DNA from: Lentzea aerocolonigenes
Lineage (GTDB): Bacteria > Actinomycetota > Actinomycetes > Mycobacteriales > Pseudonocardiaceae
Reading direction: 5' to 3'
Assembly: GCF_000974445.1 (NCBI RefSeq)
Contig: NZ_BBOJ01000009.1
Location: 1-64,000, forward strand
Length of the DNA: 64,000 nt
Position numbers and translations under genes: made by a program. Numbering within the stretch: position 1 is the first letter of the stretch; every line of letters starts with the position of its first letter. Shown piece by piece: positions 24,910-32,882 of the stretch. The notes beneath the pieces were generated by a model. It saw only the letters and a list, made by a program, of their open reading frames with translations. It was not told the DNA's origin and did not search any database.

Positions 24910-26421
24910 TCAGCCTCCCTGCACGTGTGCGGCGGCCCAGCAGTTCTGGGCGCAGGCCGCCAGCTCCCGCAGCGGTCCCGCCAGCTGTCCCGACCGTGGC
25001 GCGTTCGGCTTGTTGTTGTGCTGCAACGGATCGGCCTTCAGGTCGTAGTACTCCTTTTCACCGTTCGCGTATTCGACGTAGAGGTCGTTCCTGGTGCGGA
25101 CGGCTTTGTACGACGGAGTGCCCGCGGCCAGGTCGTCGACGTCCGGATCCTCCGGACTCGCCTGGGGTTCGCGGTGCTCGACGAGCGCGGCGTTGCGCCA
25201 GTCCGGCTGGTTCTGGTTCCTGATCAGCCGCAGGAGGCTCCGGCCGTCGCGGTTCGCCGGGTTCGCTCCCGCCAGGTCGAGGAACGTGGCGAACAGGTCG
25301 ACGTTCTGCACGACCTCGTCCCGCACGAAGTCACCGGTGTCCGCCCTGCCCGGCCTCCTGACCAGCAGTGGCACGTTCACGTCGTGGTCGTAGGCCGTGC
25401 CCTTGCCGCGGATCAGCCGGTGCTGGCCGAGGTGGAACCCGTTGTCCGAGGTGAAGACGATGAACGTGTCGTCGCGTTCGGCCGCCGTCAGCTTGGCGAG
25501 CACCCGTCCGACCAGGTCGTCGACCGACTGCACCATGCGAATGCGGTTGCGGAAGTCCTTGCGCAGTTCGTCGGTGATGCCCGGTCCGAGCGGTTCACGC
25601 CGCACCCAGCCGGGCTTGTCCGCGGTGTCCTCGTCGAACGACGGCAGCTCCTGCGCCACGTCGATGCTCGGGCAGCTCGGACCGCCGCAGTCGCCCCGGG
25701 GGAACTCGCCACCCGGCCGGTCGCGGGGCGCCGGCGGGAACCGCGGTTCGTCCTCGCCCGGCTGGAACGGCACCCGTGCGTGCGGCGAGAACGGCGCCAC
25801 CTGCAGGAAGAACGGGCGGTTCGGGGCCAGCCGGCGGGACCGGTCGATGAAGTCCTCCGCGGTGCGCGCCAGGCGGTCGGTCAGGTAGACGTCCTGGCCG
25901 GGCTGCAGCCGCTTCGTGCCGGTCTCACGCACGTAGTCGCTGATGCTGTAGTTGAACTCGTTGTAGCCGCCGCCACCTGCGACGTGCCACTCGTCCCAGC
26001 CCTGCGGCACCTTGAAGTCCTCGCCGAGCGGGTACTCGTTGACGTACTTGCCCAGGTAACCGGTGCGGTAGTTCTGACGTTGCAACGCCGGCGCGTACGT
26101 GCGGCTCTCGTGGCGTTCGAAAGCCGGATAGCCGCCGTTGTCGGTGCCCACGTTGGTGAGCACGCCGGTGTTGTGCGGGTGCTCGCCGGTGAACATCGAG
26201 GCCCTGGACGGACAGCACAGCGAGTTCGAGACGAAGTAGTTGGTGAACCTGGTGCCGTTGTTCGCCAGCGACCTGGTCCTGCCCATGTACTTCAGCAGGT
26301 CGGCGGACAGGTCGTCGACCAGGAAGAAGATGATGTTCGGGTGGGCTGCCTGCGCCTGCAACGGCGTGGCCGTGGTGACGAGGCCCGACAGGAGCACGAG
26401 GACTAGCGCGAACCTTCTCAT
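24910..26421 (-). CDS. secreted sulfatase (formylglycine-dependent, arylsulfatase family)
   Basis: A 503-residue protein with a signal peptide (RRFALVLVLLSGLVTTATPLQA). The sulfatase signature begins at Cys69 (CCPSR, C-x-P-S-R), the cysteine that is converted to formylglycine, followed by the family tail ASMFTGEHPHNTGV. Metal-binding DD in FFLVDDLSAD and the later FIVFTSDNGFHLGQHRL are also present. It should hydrolyse sulfate esters from a carbohydrate outside the cell. It is the first gene of an operon with the GH51-like enzyme. The shared element TGGGGTCGCACCG lies 42 bp upstream of its start. Confidence 0.92.
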   Translation of the reverse strand: MRRFALVLVLLSGLVTTATPLQAQAAHPNIIFFLVDDLSADLLKYMGRTRSLANNGTRFTNYFVSNSLCCPSRASMFTGEHPHNTGVLTNVGTDNGGYPAFERHESRTYAPALQRQNYRTGYLGKYVNEYPLGEDFKVPQGWDEWHVAGGGGYNEFNYSISDYVRETGTKRLQPGQDVYLTDRLARTAEDFIDRSRRLAPNRPFFLQVAPFSPHARVPFQPGEDEPRFPPAPRDRPGGEFPRGDCGGPSCPSIDVAQELPSFDEDTADKPGWVRREPLGPGITDELRKDFRNRIRMVQSVDDLVGRVLAKLTAAERDDTFIVFTSDNGFHLGQHRLIRGKGTAYDHDVNVPLLVRRPGRADTGDFVRDEVVQNVDLFATFLDLAGANPANRDGRSLLRLIRNQNQPDWRNAALVEHREPQASPEDPDVDDLAAGTPSYKAVRTRNDLYVEYANGEKEYYDLKADPLQHNNKPNAPRSGQLAGPLRELAACAQNCWAAAHVQGG

Positions 26422-26463
26422 GCTCTCGGGACGCTAATGACGGCGCAGGCAGCCCGGTACTGC

Positions 26464-26476
26464 GGTGCGACCCCAA
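26464..26476 (-). promoter_or_regulatory. shared upstream element, copy 3 (TGGGGTCGCACCG)
   Basis: TGGGGTCGCACCG on the minus strand, 42 bp before the sulfatase ATG. It lies in the 69-bp gap between the MBL hydrolase and sulfatase genes. Same sequence, orientation and near-equal spacing as in front of the RlpA-like gene. Confidence 0.55.
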
Positions 26477-26490
26477 CGTTTCCGCGGGGG

Positions 26491-27090
26491 TCAGAACACC
26501 TCGTCAGCGATGGTGGTGTCCGGGCCGTGGCCCGTGTGCACCACCGTGTCGCCGGGGAGCGTCAGCAGCTTCTCCCTGATCGACTTCTCGATCGTCGGCC
26601 GGTCCGAGAACGACCGGCCCGTCGCGCCCGGCCCGCCCTGGAACAGCGTGTCGCCGGTGAACACCGCGCCGAGCGACGGCACGTAGAAGCACACCGCGCC
26701 GGGCGAGTGGCCCGGCGTGTGGAGGACTTCGATCCGTTCGCCGGCGACGGTGATGACCTGGCCGTCCTCCAGCGCCTGGTGCGGGATCACGCCGGTGTGG
26801 GTCAGCGACCACACCACGTGGTCCGCCTGGTGCAGCGCGAGCGGCGCGCCCGTGGCGTGGGCCAGGTCCGGCGCGACGCGGACGTGGTCGTCGTGAGCGT
26901 GCGTCAGCAGGATCGCCACCACGCGACGGCCGTCCACGACCTTGAGGATCGCGTCGACGTCGTGCGGGGCGTCGATGACGACGCACTCCGAGGAGTCCCC
27001 GACGACCCAGACGTTGTTGTCGACGTCGAAGGTCTCGCCGTCCAGCGAGAACGTGCCGGACGTGACGGTGTGGTCCACTCGCAACGACAT
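26491..27090 (-). CDS. MBL-fold hydrolase (glyoxalase II-like) of a formaldehyde-detoxification operon
   Basis: From the ATG at 27088-27090 the product is 199 residues. It carries the metallo-beta-lactamase metal motif THAHDDHVRV (H-x-H-x-D-H) near residue 65, then HTPGHSPG, FTGDTLFQ and VHTGHG, all typical of glyoxalase II-like thioester hydrolases. The start overlaps the stop of the mycothiol-dependent dehydrogenase by 1 bp. In this setting the enzyme probably cleaves S-formylmycothiol to formate and mycothiol. That role is inferred from the neighbour. Confidence 0.88.
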   Translation of the reverse strand: MSLRVDHTVTSGTFSLDGETFDVDNNVWVVGDSSECVVIDAPHDVDAILKVVDGRRVVAILLTHAHDDHVRVAPDLAHATGAPLALHQADHVVWSLTHTGVIPHQALEDGQVITVAGERIEVLHTPGHSPGAVCFYVPSLGAVFTGDTLFQGGPGATGRSFSDRPTIEKSIREKLLTLPGDTVVHTGHGPDTTIADEVF

Positions 27091-28178
27091 CAGAAGACCA
27101 CGACCGATCGCAGCACCTCGCCGTGGTGCATCTTCTCGAACGCCGCTTCCACGCCGTCCAGCGGAATCTCCTCGCTGACGAACGCGTCGAGGTCGAACCG
27201 GCCCTGCTGGTACAGGTCGACGAGCATCGGGAAGTCCCGCGAGGGCAGGCAGTCGCCGTACCACGAGGACTTCAGCGCACCGCCGCGCGAGAAGAAGTCG
27301 ATCAACGGCATCTCGAGCTTCATGTCCGGCGTCGGAACGCCCACCAGGACGACGGTTCCGGCGAGGTCGCGGGCGTAGAAGGCCTGCTTCCACGTCTCCG
27401 GGCGGCCGACCGCGTCGATCACGACGTCCGCGCCGAACGAGTCGGTCAGCCGCTGGATCTCGGTGATCACGTCGTCGACGTCGCGGACGTTGATGGTGTG
27501 CGTGGCGCCGAAACCCTTGGCCCACTCCAGCTTCCGCGGGTCGGTGTCCACCGCGATGATCTTCGCGGCACCGGCGATGCGGGCGCCCGCGATGGCGCCG
27601 TCACCGACACCGCCGCAGCCGATCACGGCCACCGAGTCGCCGCGGGTGACGCCACCGGTGTTGATCGCCGCGCCGACACCGGCCATCACGCCGCAGCCCA
27701 GCAGGCCGACGGCGGCCGCCCGCGCGGACGGGTCGACCTTCGTGCACTGTCCCGAGTGGACGAGCGTCTTCTCGACGAACGCGCCGATGCCCAGCGCCGG
27801 TGACAGCTTCGTGCCGTCGGTCAGCGTCATGGGCTGCGAGGCGTTGAACGTCGAGAAGCAGTACCAGGGCTTGCCGCGACGGCACGCACGGCACGTGCCG
27901 CACACCGCGCGCCAGTTCAGCACCACGAAGTCGCCTGGTTCCAGGTCCGTGACGCCCTCGCCGACGGACTCCACGACACCCGCGGCCTCGTGTCCCAGCA
28001 GGAACGGGAACTCGTCGTTGATGCCGCCCTCGCGGTAGTGCAGGTCGGTGTGGCAGACGCCGCACGCCTGGACCTTCACCACGGCCTCGCCGGGTCCTGG
28101 ATCGGGCACCAGCACCGAGGTCAGCTCGACGGGTTGTCCTTTGCCACGGGCGACGATGCCCTTGACCTCTTGCGCCAC
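27090..28178 (-). CDS. mscR: S-(hydroxymethyl)mycothiol dehydrogenase (mycothiol-dependent formaldehyde dehydrogenase)
   Basis: A 362-residue zinc-dependent class III-type alcohol dehydrogenase starting with GTG. Catalytic zinc ligands are visible in [10 protein letters not shown] and [15 protein letters not shown]; the structural zinc lobe is [15 protein letters not shown]. The NAD-binding loop is [11 protein letters not shown]. The sequence follows actinobacterial MscR proteins closely (for example [14 protein letters not shown] near the C-terminus). It oxidises S-hydroxymethyl-mycothiol, the spontaneous adduct of formaldehyde and mycothiol, to S-formylmycothiol, and may also reduce S-nitrosomycothiol. 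The VOC gene lies 13 bp upstream and the MBL gene is coupled downstream. Confidence 0.93.
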   Translation of the reverse strand: MAQEVKGIVARGKGQPVELTSVLVPDPGPGEAVVKVQACGVCHTDLHYREGGINDEFPFLLGHEAAGVVESVGEGVTDLEPGDFVVLNWRAVCGTCRACRRGKPWYCFSTFNASQPMTLTDGTKLSPALGIGAFVEKTLVHSGQCTKVDPSARAAAVGLLGCGVMAGVGAAINTGGVTRGDSVAVIGCGGVGDGAIAGARIAGAAKIIAVDTDPRKLEWAKGFGATHTINVRDVDDVITEIQRLTDSFGADVVIDAVGRPETWKQAFYARDLAGTVVLVGVPTPDMKLEMPLIDFFSRGGALKSSWYGDCLPSRDFPMLVDLYQQGRFDLDAFVSEEIPLDGVEAAFEKMHHGEVLRSVVVF

Positions 28179-28191
28179 TGCGACTCCGTTC

Positions 28192-28710
28192 TCACCTGAT
28201 CAGGGTCGTGCCTTCGAACTCGCCGAGCTTTTCCCGGTAGAACTCAATCCCTACACCGTTGGGGTCGCGGATGTACAGGCTGTCCTCGACGCCCCGGTCC
28301 GGTCCCAGGTACTCGATCCCGGCGTCGTCCAGCTTGGCCTTGATCTCGTCGAACCGCTCGGGGGAGATGGACAGCGCGAGGTGCTGCACCGCGCCGATCG
28401 TCTCCGAGAACGGCGGGTGGTCGTGGCCCGGAAAGTCGAAGAACCCCAGCAGGTTCTTGCTGCCGAGGTCGAAGAAGAAGTGGCTGGAGCCGCGGTAGTC
28501 GCGGTTCTCCACCAGCTCCACGAGCGGGAAGCCGAGGAACTCCTGGTAGAAGCGGATCGTCTCCTCGACGTCCTTGCAGATCAACGCGATGTGGTGCACG
28601 CCCTGCGTGGGCGAGCCGCCGCGTTCGTCGAGCGGCTTCACGTACTGCTTGCGCAGCTCGTCGCGCTTGGCCCTGATGGCTTCGAGCTCCGCACCTTCTG
28701 GCTGTGGCAT
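28192..28710 (-). CDS. VOC-family (glyoxalase/dioxygenase fold) protein
   Basis: From the ATG at 28708-28710 the product is 172 residues. It has an N-terminal helical lead (about 35 residues) and one vicinal-oxygen-chelate domain: [69 protein letters not shown]. The His in VHHIAL, the His in VQHLAL and the Glu in GIEFY are the usual metal ligands. It is the first gene of a likely operon with mscR and the MBL hydrolase. It may handle a thiol adduct of a reactive aldehyde; its reaction is not proven. Confidence 0.85.
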   Translation of the reverse strand: MPQPEGAELEAIRAKRDELRKQYVKPLDERGGSPTQGVHHIALICKDVEETIRFYQEFLGFPLVELVENRDYRGSSHFFFDLGSKNLLGFFDFPGHDHPPFSETIGAVQHLALSISPERFDEIKAKLDDAGIEYLGPDRGVEDSLYIRDPNGVGIEFYREKLGEFEGTTLIR

Positions 28711-28724
28711 GCGAGCCAGAATAG

Positions 28725-28736
28725 TTGACTGTTCAA
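28725..28736 (-). promoter_or_regulatory. inverted repeat in the promoter region of the VOC-mscR-MBL operon
   Basis: TTGACTGTTCAA has inverted TTGA/TCAA ends and lies 14 bp upstream of the VOC start, in the 38-bp gap after the chorismatase stop. An AT-rich TATTCT on the minus strand next to it could be the -10 box. This may be an operator for aldehyde-responsive control, but no regulator gene is adjacent. Confidence 0.3.
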
Positions 28737-28748
28737 GCGGTCGCTGAA

Positions 28749-29609
28749 CTAACCGGCGACGCCCTCGAACTCCGTCGCGTGGTCCTCCCGCAGCAGCGTG
28801 GCCCGCAGATGTGCCACGCTGGCCGCGGGATCCAGGCGCGTGCCGGCCTCCACCCGCGCCAGCAGCAGATCCGCCGGCTGGGGGCCGAAGACCTTCAGCG
28901 ACGTGACGTCGTGCAGCCCGAACCCGTCCTCGACGCCCCAGTTCGCGAGGTTCCGCGCGCTCATCAGGTGCTCCGCGTCGTCCAGCGTCGGTGCCGAGAA
29001 GTACAGCCGTCCGTGCAGGTAGACGCCGCGCGCGCCGCTGGGCGCGATGATCGTGACGGGCTTGGGACTGCGGCAGGCGAGGAAGTGGAACGCGATCCCG
29101 CCACCGCGCGTGCCGACCACCGTGGCCGCGGTCAGGCCGCTCCAGGTCACCGGGCGTTTCGCGAACGCTTCCGCCTGGCCGAGCAGGAACTCGCGGTACA
29201 TGCGCGGGGTGAGGTCCTGCAGGTAGTTCCACATCCGGAAGACGTGGTGGTAGCCGAGCTTGCCGGCGAGCTCCAGCGCCGCGCGGAACGCGAGCCGGCC
29301 TGCGTAGGTGTGCTCGTCGCACGGGGGAATCCGCCCGGCGCAGAACAGGTACTCGCCGTCGTGGGCGTACGCGATCGCCTTGTGCTCACCGGATTCCACG
29401 CCCCGCGAGCTCGTCCAGACCTCCGCGAACTCGCGGCCTTCCTCGGCCAGGTGGACCGTCAGCTCCGGATGCCCGGCCCGCAGCACCGGGTTGAACGACG
29501 TGCCGGCGAACCGCACGACGCCCAGCCGCGCGCGAGCCGGGTCCTCCGGAACGGCGGTGAGCGGCTCGAACTTCGACGACAGCGCCCGAGCCCGCAGCTG
29601 ACGAGTCAT
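28749..29609 (-). CDS. chorismatase (FkbO/Hyg5/XanB2-like)
   Basis: A 286-residue protein whose landmarks follow the chorismatase family in order: FAEVWTSSRGVESGEHKAIA, YLFCAGRI, GYHHVFRMWNYLQDL, YREFLLGQAEAF, AATVVGTRGGGIAFHFLA and LKVFGPQPADL. FkbO of the FK506 pathway has the same sequence of motifs as I remember it (FTEVW, VESGM, RTWNY, YRDFCVGRAQAL, ATGIGAHGGGI). Chorismatases remove pyruvate from chorismate, giving either dihydroxycyclohexadiene carboxylate (FkbO type) or hydroxybenzoate (Hyg5/XanB2 type). The subtype cannot be decided here. No polyketide synthase or other pathway gene is adjacent, so it is an orphan enzyme in this window. Confidence 0.85.
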   Translation of the reverse strand: MTRQLRARALSSKFEPLTAVPEDPARARLGVVRFAGTSFNPVLRAGHPELTVHLAEEGREFAEVWTSSRGVESGEHKAIAYAHDGEYLFCAGRIPPCDEHTYAGRLAFRAALELAGKLGYHHVFRMWNYLQDLTPRMYREFLLGQAEAFAKRPVTWSGLTAATVVGTRGGGIAFHFLACRSPKPVTIIAPSGARGVYLHGRLYFSAPTLDDAEHLMSARNLANWGVEDGFGLHDVTSLKVFGPQPADLLLARVEAGTRLDPAASVAHLRATLLREDHATEFEGVAG

Positions 29610-29683
29610 CGCGGGTCAGGTTAGGTCGCGAAACGACCGACGTGAACCCGCGCGTCTCGTTTCGCGCGCCGTAGTGGCGTGGC

Positions 29684-29953
29684 TCAGTCCTCTTCGTCGC
29701 CTGGCCACTCGCCGGTCAGCTTCTGGAAGCCCTTGGCGCCGCCGCGGTCGATCGCGGCCTTCACCAGGCCGAAGATCGCGCCCTGCAACGCCGCGGCCGC
29801 CAGCACCTCGGTCCAGGCGCGGTTGCGCATCGTGGCACTGGGCGCTTCCTTGTCGCCCGCGACGAGCTTCCAGATCTGGCCGAAGATCGCGGTGGCGAGG
29901 AAGCCTCCCAGGGCGCCGAACAGCATTCCCAGTGGCCGGTACAGGAGCTTCAT
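29684..29953 (-). CDS. DUF4235 small membrane protein
   Basis: An 89-residue protein with one clear membrane helix near the N-terminus (LYRPLGMLFGALGGFLATAI) and a second, weaker hydrophobic stretch (EVLAAAALQGAIFGLVKAAI). The pattern matches DUF4235, a small actinobacterial envelope family without known function. It overlaps the DUF3618 gene by 4 bp (ATGA) and is the last gene of a three-gene envelope operon. Confidence 0.82.
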   Translation of the reverse strand: MKLLYRPLGMLFGALGGFLATAIFGQIWKLVAGDKEAPSATMRNRAWTEVLAAAALQGAIFGLVKAAIDRGGAKGFQKLTGEWPGDEED

Positions 29954-30237
29954 CGGTTCCTCCTGGAAATCGCCCAGATCGCCACGACGAGCGCGATCAG
30001 CGCCGCCGCGACGGCTCCGGGGTGACGGCGTGCCTTCTCGACCTGCTGCGCCACGGGATCCGGCAGCGACTCGATCGCCTGGTTCGTGGCCGCGGTCATC
30101 CGCACGACCGTCTCGTGTGCCTGTTCCTTCACGCGACCGGGCACGTCGACCTTGTGCGCCAACGCTTCCACGGTCTCGCCGAGCTCGCGGCGGGTGCGCT
30201 CGACGTCGCGTTGCAGCTGTTCCTTGGGGTCGCTCAT
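29950..30237 (-). CDS. DUF3618 membrane-anchored protein
   Basis: A 95-residue protein with a charged helical N-terminal part (LQRDVERTRRELGETVEALA, the DUF3618 core) and a C-terminal membrane anchor (PGAVAAALIALVVAIWAISRR). The family is found in actinobacteria beside DUF4235 and holin-like genes, as here. The helical part may form a coiled coil on the cytoplasmic face. It overlaps both neighbours by 4 bp. Confidence 0.85.
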   Translation of the reverse strand: MSDPKEQLQRDVERTRRELGETVEALAHKVDVPGRVKEQAHETVVRMTAATNQAIESLPDPVAQQVEKARRHPGAVAAALIALVVAIWAISRRNR

Positions 30238-30623
30238 CGGTGTGCGCTCTCCTTGATCGTCGCGATGTCACGCTGGACGTTGTCCATCGCCTGCCTGGGC
30301 ACCGGGGGCGCGGCCTGCTTGACCTGCCCGCGGCCGACGAGCGCGAAGATGCCCGCGAACAGCAGAAGGGCGGCCGCGACGATCAACGCGGCCGCCCACG
30401 GCGGTACGACGAGGGCGAGCAGCAGGATCAGGCCGGCGACGACGCTCAGCCCGCCCCACCACGCGAACACCCCGGCCACGCCGAACATCCCGGCGCCGAC
30501 ACCGGCGTGCTTGCCCTTGTCCTTCAGCTCGGCGACCGCGAGACGGATCTCATCGCGCGCGAGCCTGCTCACCTGCTCGGACAGCTGGTTCACCAGCTGA
30601 GCGGTCGACGTGTCGGTGTTCAT
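30234..30623 (-). CDS. phage-holin-family (DUF1469-like) membrane protein
   Basis: A 129-residue protein with an N-terminal amphipathic part (LVNQLSEQVSRLARDEIRLA), two membrane helices (AGVFAWWGGLSVVAGLILLLA and WAAALIVAAALLLFAGIFALV, separated by VVPP) and a polar C-terminal tail. This is the putative actinobacterial holin superfamily, chromosomal and not phage-linked here. First gene of the three-gene envelope set. The thioredoxin gene ends 33 bp upstream and may belong to the same transcript. Confidence 0.85.
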   Translation of the reverse strand: MNTDTSTAQLVNQLSEQVSRLARDEIRLAVAELKDKGKHAGVGAGMFGVAGVFAWWGGLSVVAGLILLLALVVPPWAAALIVAAALLLFAGIFALVGRGQVKQAAPPVPRQAMDNVQRDIATIKESAHR

Positions 30624-30656
30624 GCAGGTCGATTACCCACCGTCGACCTGCGTCAA

Positions 30657-31025
30657 TCAGCCCTGCTGCTGGGCCTCGGCGACCTTCGCGTGGACCTCTT
30701 CCATGTCCACCTTGCGCGCCTGCTCGATCAGGTCGTCCAAAGCGTTGCCCGGCAACGCACCCGGCTGCGAGAACAGCACGACACCTTCCCGCACGATCAT
30801 CAGCGTCGGGATCGACCGGATGCCGAACGTGGCCGCCAGCTCCTGCTGCGCCTCGGTGTCGACCTTGCCGAAGGTGATGTCCTCGTTCTTCTCGGACGCG
30901 GCCTCGAACGTGGGCGCGAACGCGCGGCACGGACCGCACCACTCGGCCCAGAAGTCGACCAGGACGATGCCGGAGCCGCCGACCACGTCGTTGAAGTTCT
31001 CGGTGGTCAGCTCGACCGTCGCCAT
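30657..31025 (-). CDS. trxA: thioredoxin
   Basis: A 122-residue thioredoxin with the active site WCGPC in FWAEWCGPCRAFAPTFEAAS, the cis-proline loop GIRSIPTLMIVREG and no signal peptide, so it works in the cytoplasm. GAGGAGG is well placed before the ATG. It reduces protein disulfides using thioredoxin reductase, which is not in this window. It lies upstream of the envelope trio and diverges from the amino-acid ABC operon. Confidence 0.92.
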   Translation of the reverse strand: MATVELTTENFNDVVGGSGIVLVDFWAEWCGPCRAFAPTFEAASEKNEDITFGKVDTEAQQELAATFGIRSIPTLMIVREGVVLFSQPGALPGNALDDLIEQARKVDMEEVHAKVAEAQQQG

Positions 31026-31111
31026 GTTGGTCCTCCTCGTTTGCTGGTGGCACCACGTTCAACGAAGCAGGTGTCAACGGAATTCCCCCGGGTGCCGCCG
31101 GTCACGCCCGT

Positions 31112-31149
31112 TTCAACTTTTTGTGGACGTCTTCAACTCGGCGTTGTAC
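31112..31149 (+). promoter_or_regulatory. promoter with TTCAACT direct repeats upstream of the amino-acid ABC operon
   Basis: TTCAACT occurs at 31112-31118 and again at 31132-31138, exactly 20 bp (two DNA turns) apart. TTGTGG (31121-31126), a 17-base spacer and TTGTAC (31144-31149) form a fair promoter. The start codon at 31160 is about 11 bp downstream of the -10 box, so the leader is very short. The repeats would suit a dimeric activator or repressor, possibly the fusion regulator encoded by the operon. Confidence 0.4.
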
Positions 31150-31159
31150 GGTCCCCGCC

Positions 31160-32065
31160 ATGATGCCGCGCCTGCTCGTGACCTCGCTGCTCGTACTGGG
31201 GCTCGCCGCCTGCGGGTCCACGTCTGACAGTCCTTCGCAGACGTCCACGCCCCCGTCCTCCGACCTCGGCTCGGTCAAGAAGGACGACAAGCTCGCCGCG
31301 CTGCTGCCACCCGAGATCGCGTCGGCCGGCACGTTGAAGGTCGGGTCGAACATCCAGAACCCGCCGAACAACTTCTACGACCAGGACGGCAAGACCCCGC
31401 TCGGGTCGGAGGTCGACCTGATCAAGGCGATCTCCGCCAAGCTCGGGCTCAAGGCCGAGCACAGCGACATGGTGTTCAGCTCGCTGATCACCAGCCTGGA
31501 GACCGGCCGCGTCGACGTGACGATGGCCGCGATGAACGACACCGCCGAACGCCAGCAGAAGATCGACTTCGTCGACTACTTCACGTCCGGCATCATGATC
31601 ATGGTGCAGAAGGGCAACCCGCAGGGCGTCAAGGAACCCGACGACCTGTGCGGCAAGGGCGTCGCGGTGAACCTCGGCAGCTCGCAGGAGCAGTACGCCA
31701 AGGAGCAGAGCCAGAAGTGCCTCGACCGGGGCAAGCCCGAGGTGCAGCTCAGCGTCACCGACAGCGACACCGGCAACCAGAACCAGCTGCGCACCGGCCG
31801 GGTCGCCGCGATCCTCAACGACCTGCCGACCGCCGTCTACGTCGCGAAGACCGCCGGTGACGGCCAGTACTTCGAGGTCGTGCCGCTCGCCCCGATCAAC
31901 GGCGGCCCGTACGGCATCGGCGTGGCGAAGAAGAACGCGAAGCTGTCCGAGGCGATCAAGGCGGCGTTGCAGTCGCTGATCGACGACGGCACCTACACCA
32001 AGATCCTCACCACGTGGGACATCAAGCAGGGTGCGATCACCAAGGCCGCGATCAATGGCAAGTGA
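31160..32065 (+). CDS. polar amino-acid ABC transporter substrate-binding lipoprotein
   Basis: From the ATG at 31160 the product is 301 residues. The signal ends in the lipobox LAAC (LLVTSLLVLGLAACGST), so it is a lipoprotein on the outer face of the membrane. The body is a family 3 solute-binding protein: GTLKVGSNIQNPPNNFYDQD, EVDLIKAISAKLGLKAEH, SLITSLETGRVDVTMAAMND. It captures a polar amino acid or a related compound for the permease and ATPase encoded next. The usual aromatic and Arg ligand residues were not mapped, so the exact substrate is open. Confidence 0.9.
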   Translation: MMPRLLVTSLLVLGLAACGSTSDSPSQTSTPPSSDLGSVKKDDKLAALLPPEIASAGTLKVGSNIQNPPNNFYDQDGKTPLGSEVDLIKAISAKLGLKAEHSDMVFSSLITSLETGRVDVTMAAMNDTAERQQKIDFVDYFTSGIMIMVQKGNPQGVKEPDDLCGKGVAVNLGSSQEQYAKEQSQKCLDRGKPEVQLSVTDSDTGNQNQLRTGRVAAILNDLPTAVYVAKTAGDGQYFEVVPLAPINGGPYGIGVAKKNAKLSEAIKAALQSLIDDGTYTKILTTWDIKQGAITKAAINGK

Positions 32066-32882
32066 TCTCCGTGATGATCTCAGGGATGATCTGGTCGTCG
32101 TGCCGTTGCGCCACCCGTGGAGGTGGTTCAGCGGCGCGGTGATCCTGCTGATCATCGCCGGACTCGGCTGGGCGATGGCCGAGGCGCAGATCCAGTGGGA
32201 GGACGTGCCGGGGTTCTTCACGCACCCCGTGATGCTGGAAGGCCTGCTCAACACCATCGTGCTCACCGTCTGCGCGCAGGGCGGCGCGATCGTGCTCGGG
32301 GTCGTGGTCGCGTTGATGCGGCTGTCGGCGAACCCCGTCGCGCGGTGGTTCGCGGTCGGCTACATCTGGTTGTTCCGCGGGCTGCCGGTGCTGTTGCAGA
32401 TCCTGATCTGGTTCAACCTCGCGCTGGTGTTCAAGAACATCAGCATCCCGATGTTGTTCACCGTGCCCACCAACGTCGTGATGACCGCGTTCGTGGCGGC
32501 GTTGCTGGGTCTCGGCCTGAACGAGAGCGCGTACATGGCCGAGATCGTCCGTGCGGGCCTGACCAGCGTCGATCCCGGTCAGACGGAGGCGGCGAAGTCG
32601 ATCGGCATGACCCCGTTGACGACGTTGCGCAGGGTGGTCCTGCCGCAGGCGATGCGGGTGATCATCCCACCGACCGGCAACAACTTCATCAACATGATCA
32701 AGGGCACCTCGATGGCGTCGGTGATCGCCTTCCTGGAGCTGATCCACGCCGCGAACAACATCTCCTCGCGCAACCTGGAGATCATGGAAACCCTGTTCGC
32801 CGCCGCGGCCTGGTACCTCGTGATGGTGTCCCTGGCGTCGATCGGGCAGCACTACCTGGAGCGTGCGTATGGCCCTCGTTGA
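32055..32882 (+). CDS. polar amino-acid ABC transporter permease
   Basis: The ATG at 32055 overlaps the lipoprotein gene by 11 bp and gives 275 residues. A first helix ([19 protein letters not shown]) precedes a HisM-type permease core: [37 protein letters not shown], and the EAA loop [20 protein letters not shown] then TEAAKSIGM that docks the ATPase. One permease gene is present, so it probably forms a homodimer. The C-terminus overlaps the ATPase gene by 14 bp. Confidence 0.9.
   Translation: MASDLRDDLRDDLVVVPLRHPWRWFSGAVILLIIAGLGWAMAEAQIQWEDVPGFFTHPVMLEGLLNTIVLTVCAQGGAIVLGVVVALMRLSANPVARWFAVGYIWLFRGLPVLLQILIWFNLALVFKNISIPMLFTVPTNVVMTAFVAALLGLGLNESAYMAEIVRAGLTSVDPGQTEAAKSIGMTPLTTLRRVVLPQAMRVIIPPTGNNFINMIKGTSMASVIAFLELIHAANNISSRNLEIMETLFAAAAWYLVMVSLASIGQHYLERAYGPR

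Noticed and set aside
28749..29609. Chorismatase as evidence of an FK506/rapamycin-type cluster
   Set aside because: No polyketide synthase, non-ribosomal synthetase or cyclodeaminase gene lies in the window, so no cluster can be claimed.
30234..30623. Holin-like gene as a sign of a prophage
   Set aside because: No other phage gene is near. This family is a common chromosomal envelope protein in actinobacteria, next to DUF3618 and DUF4235.
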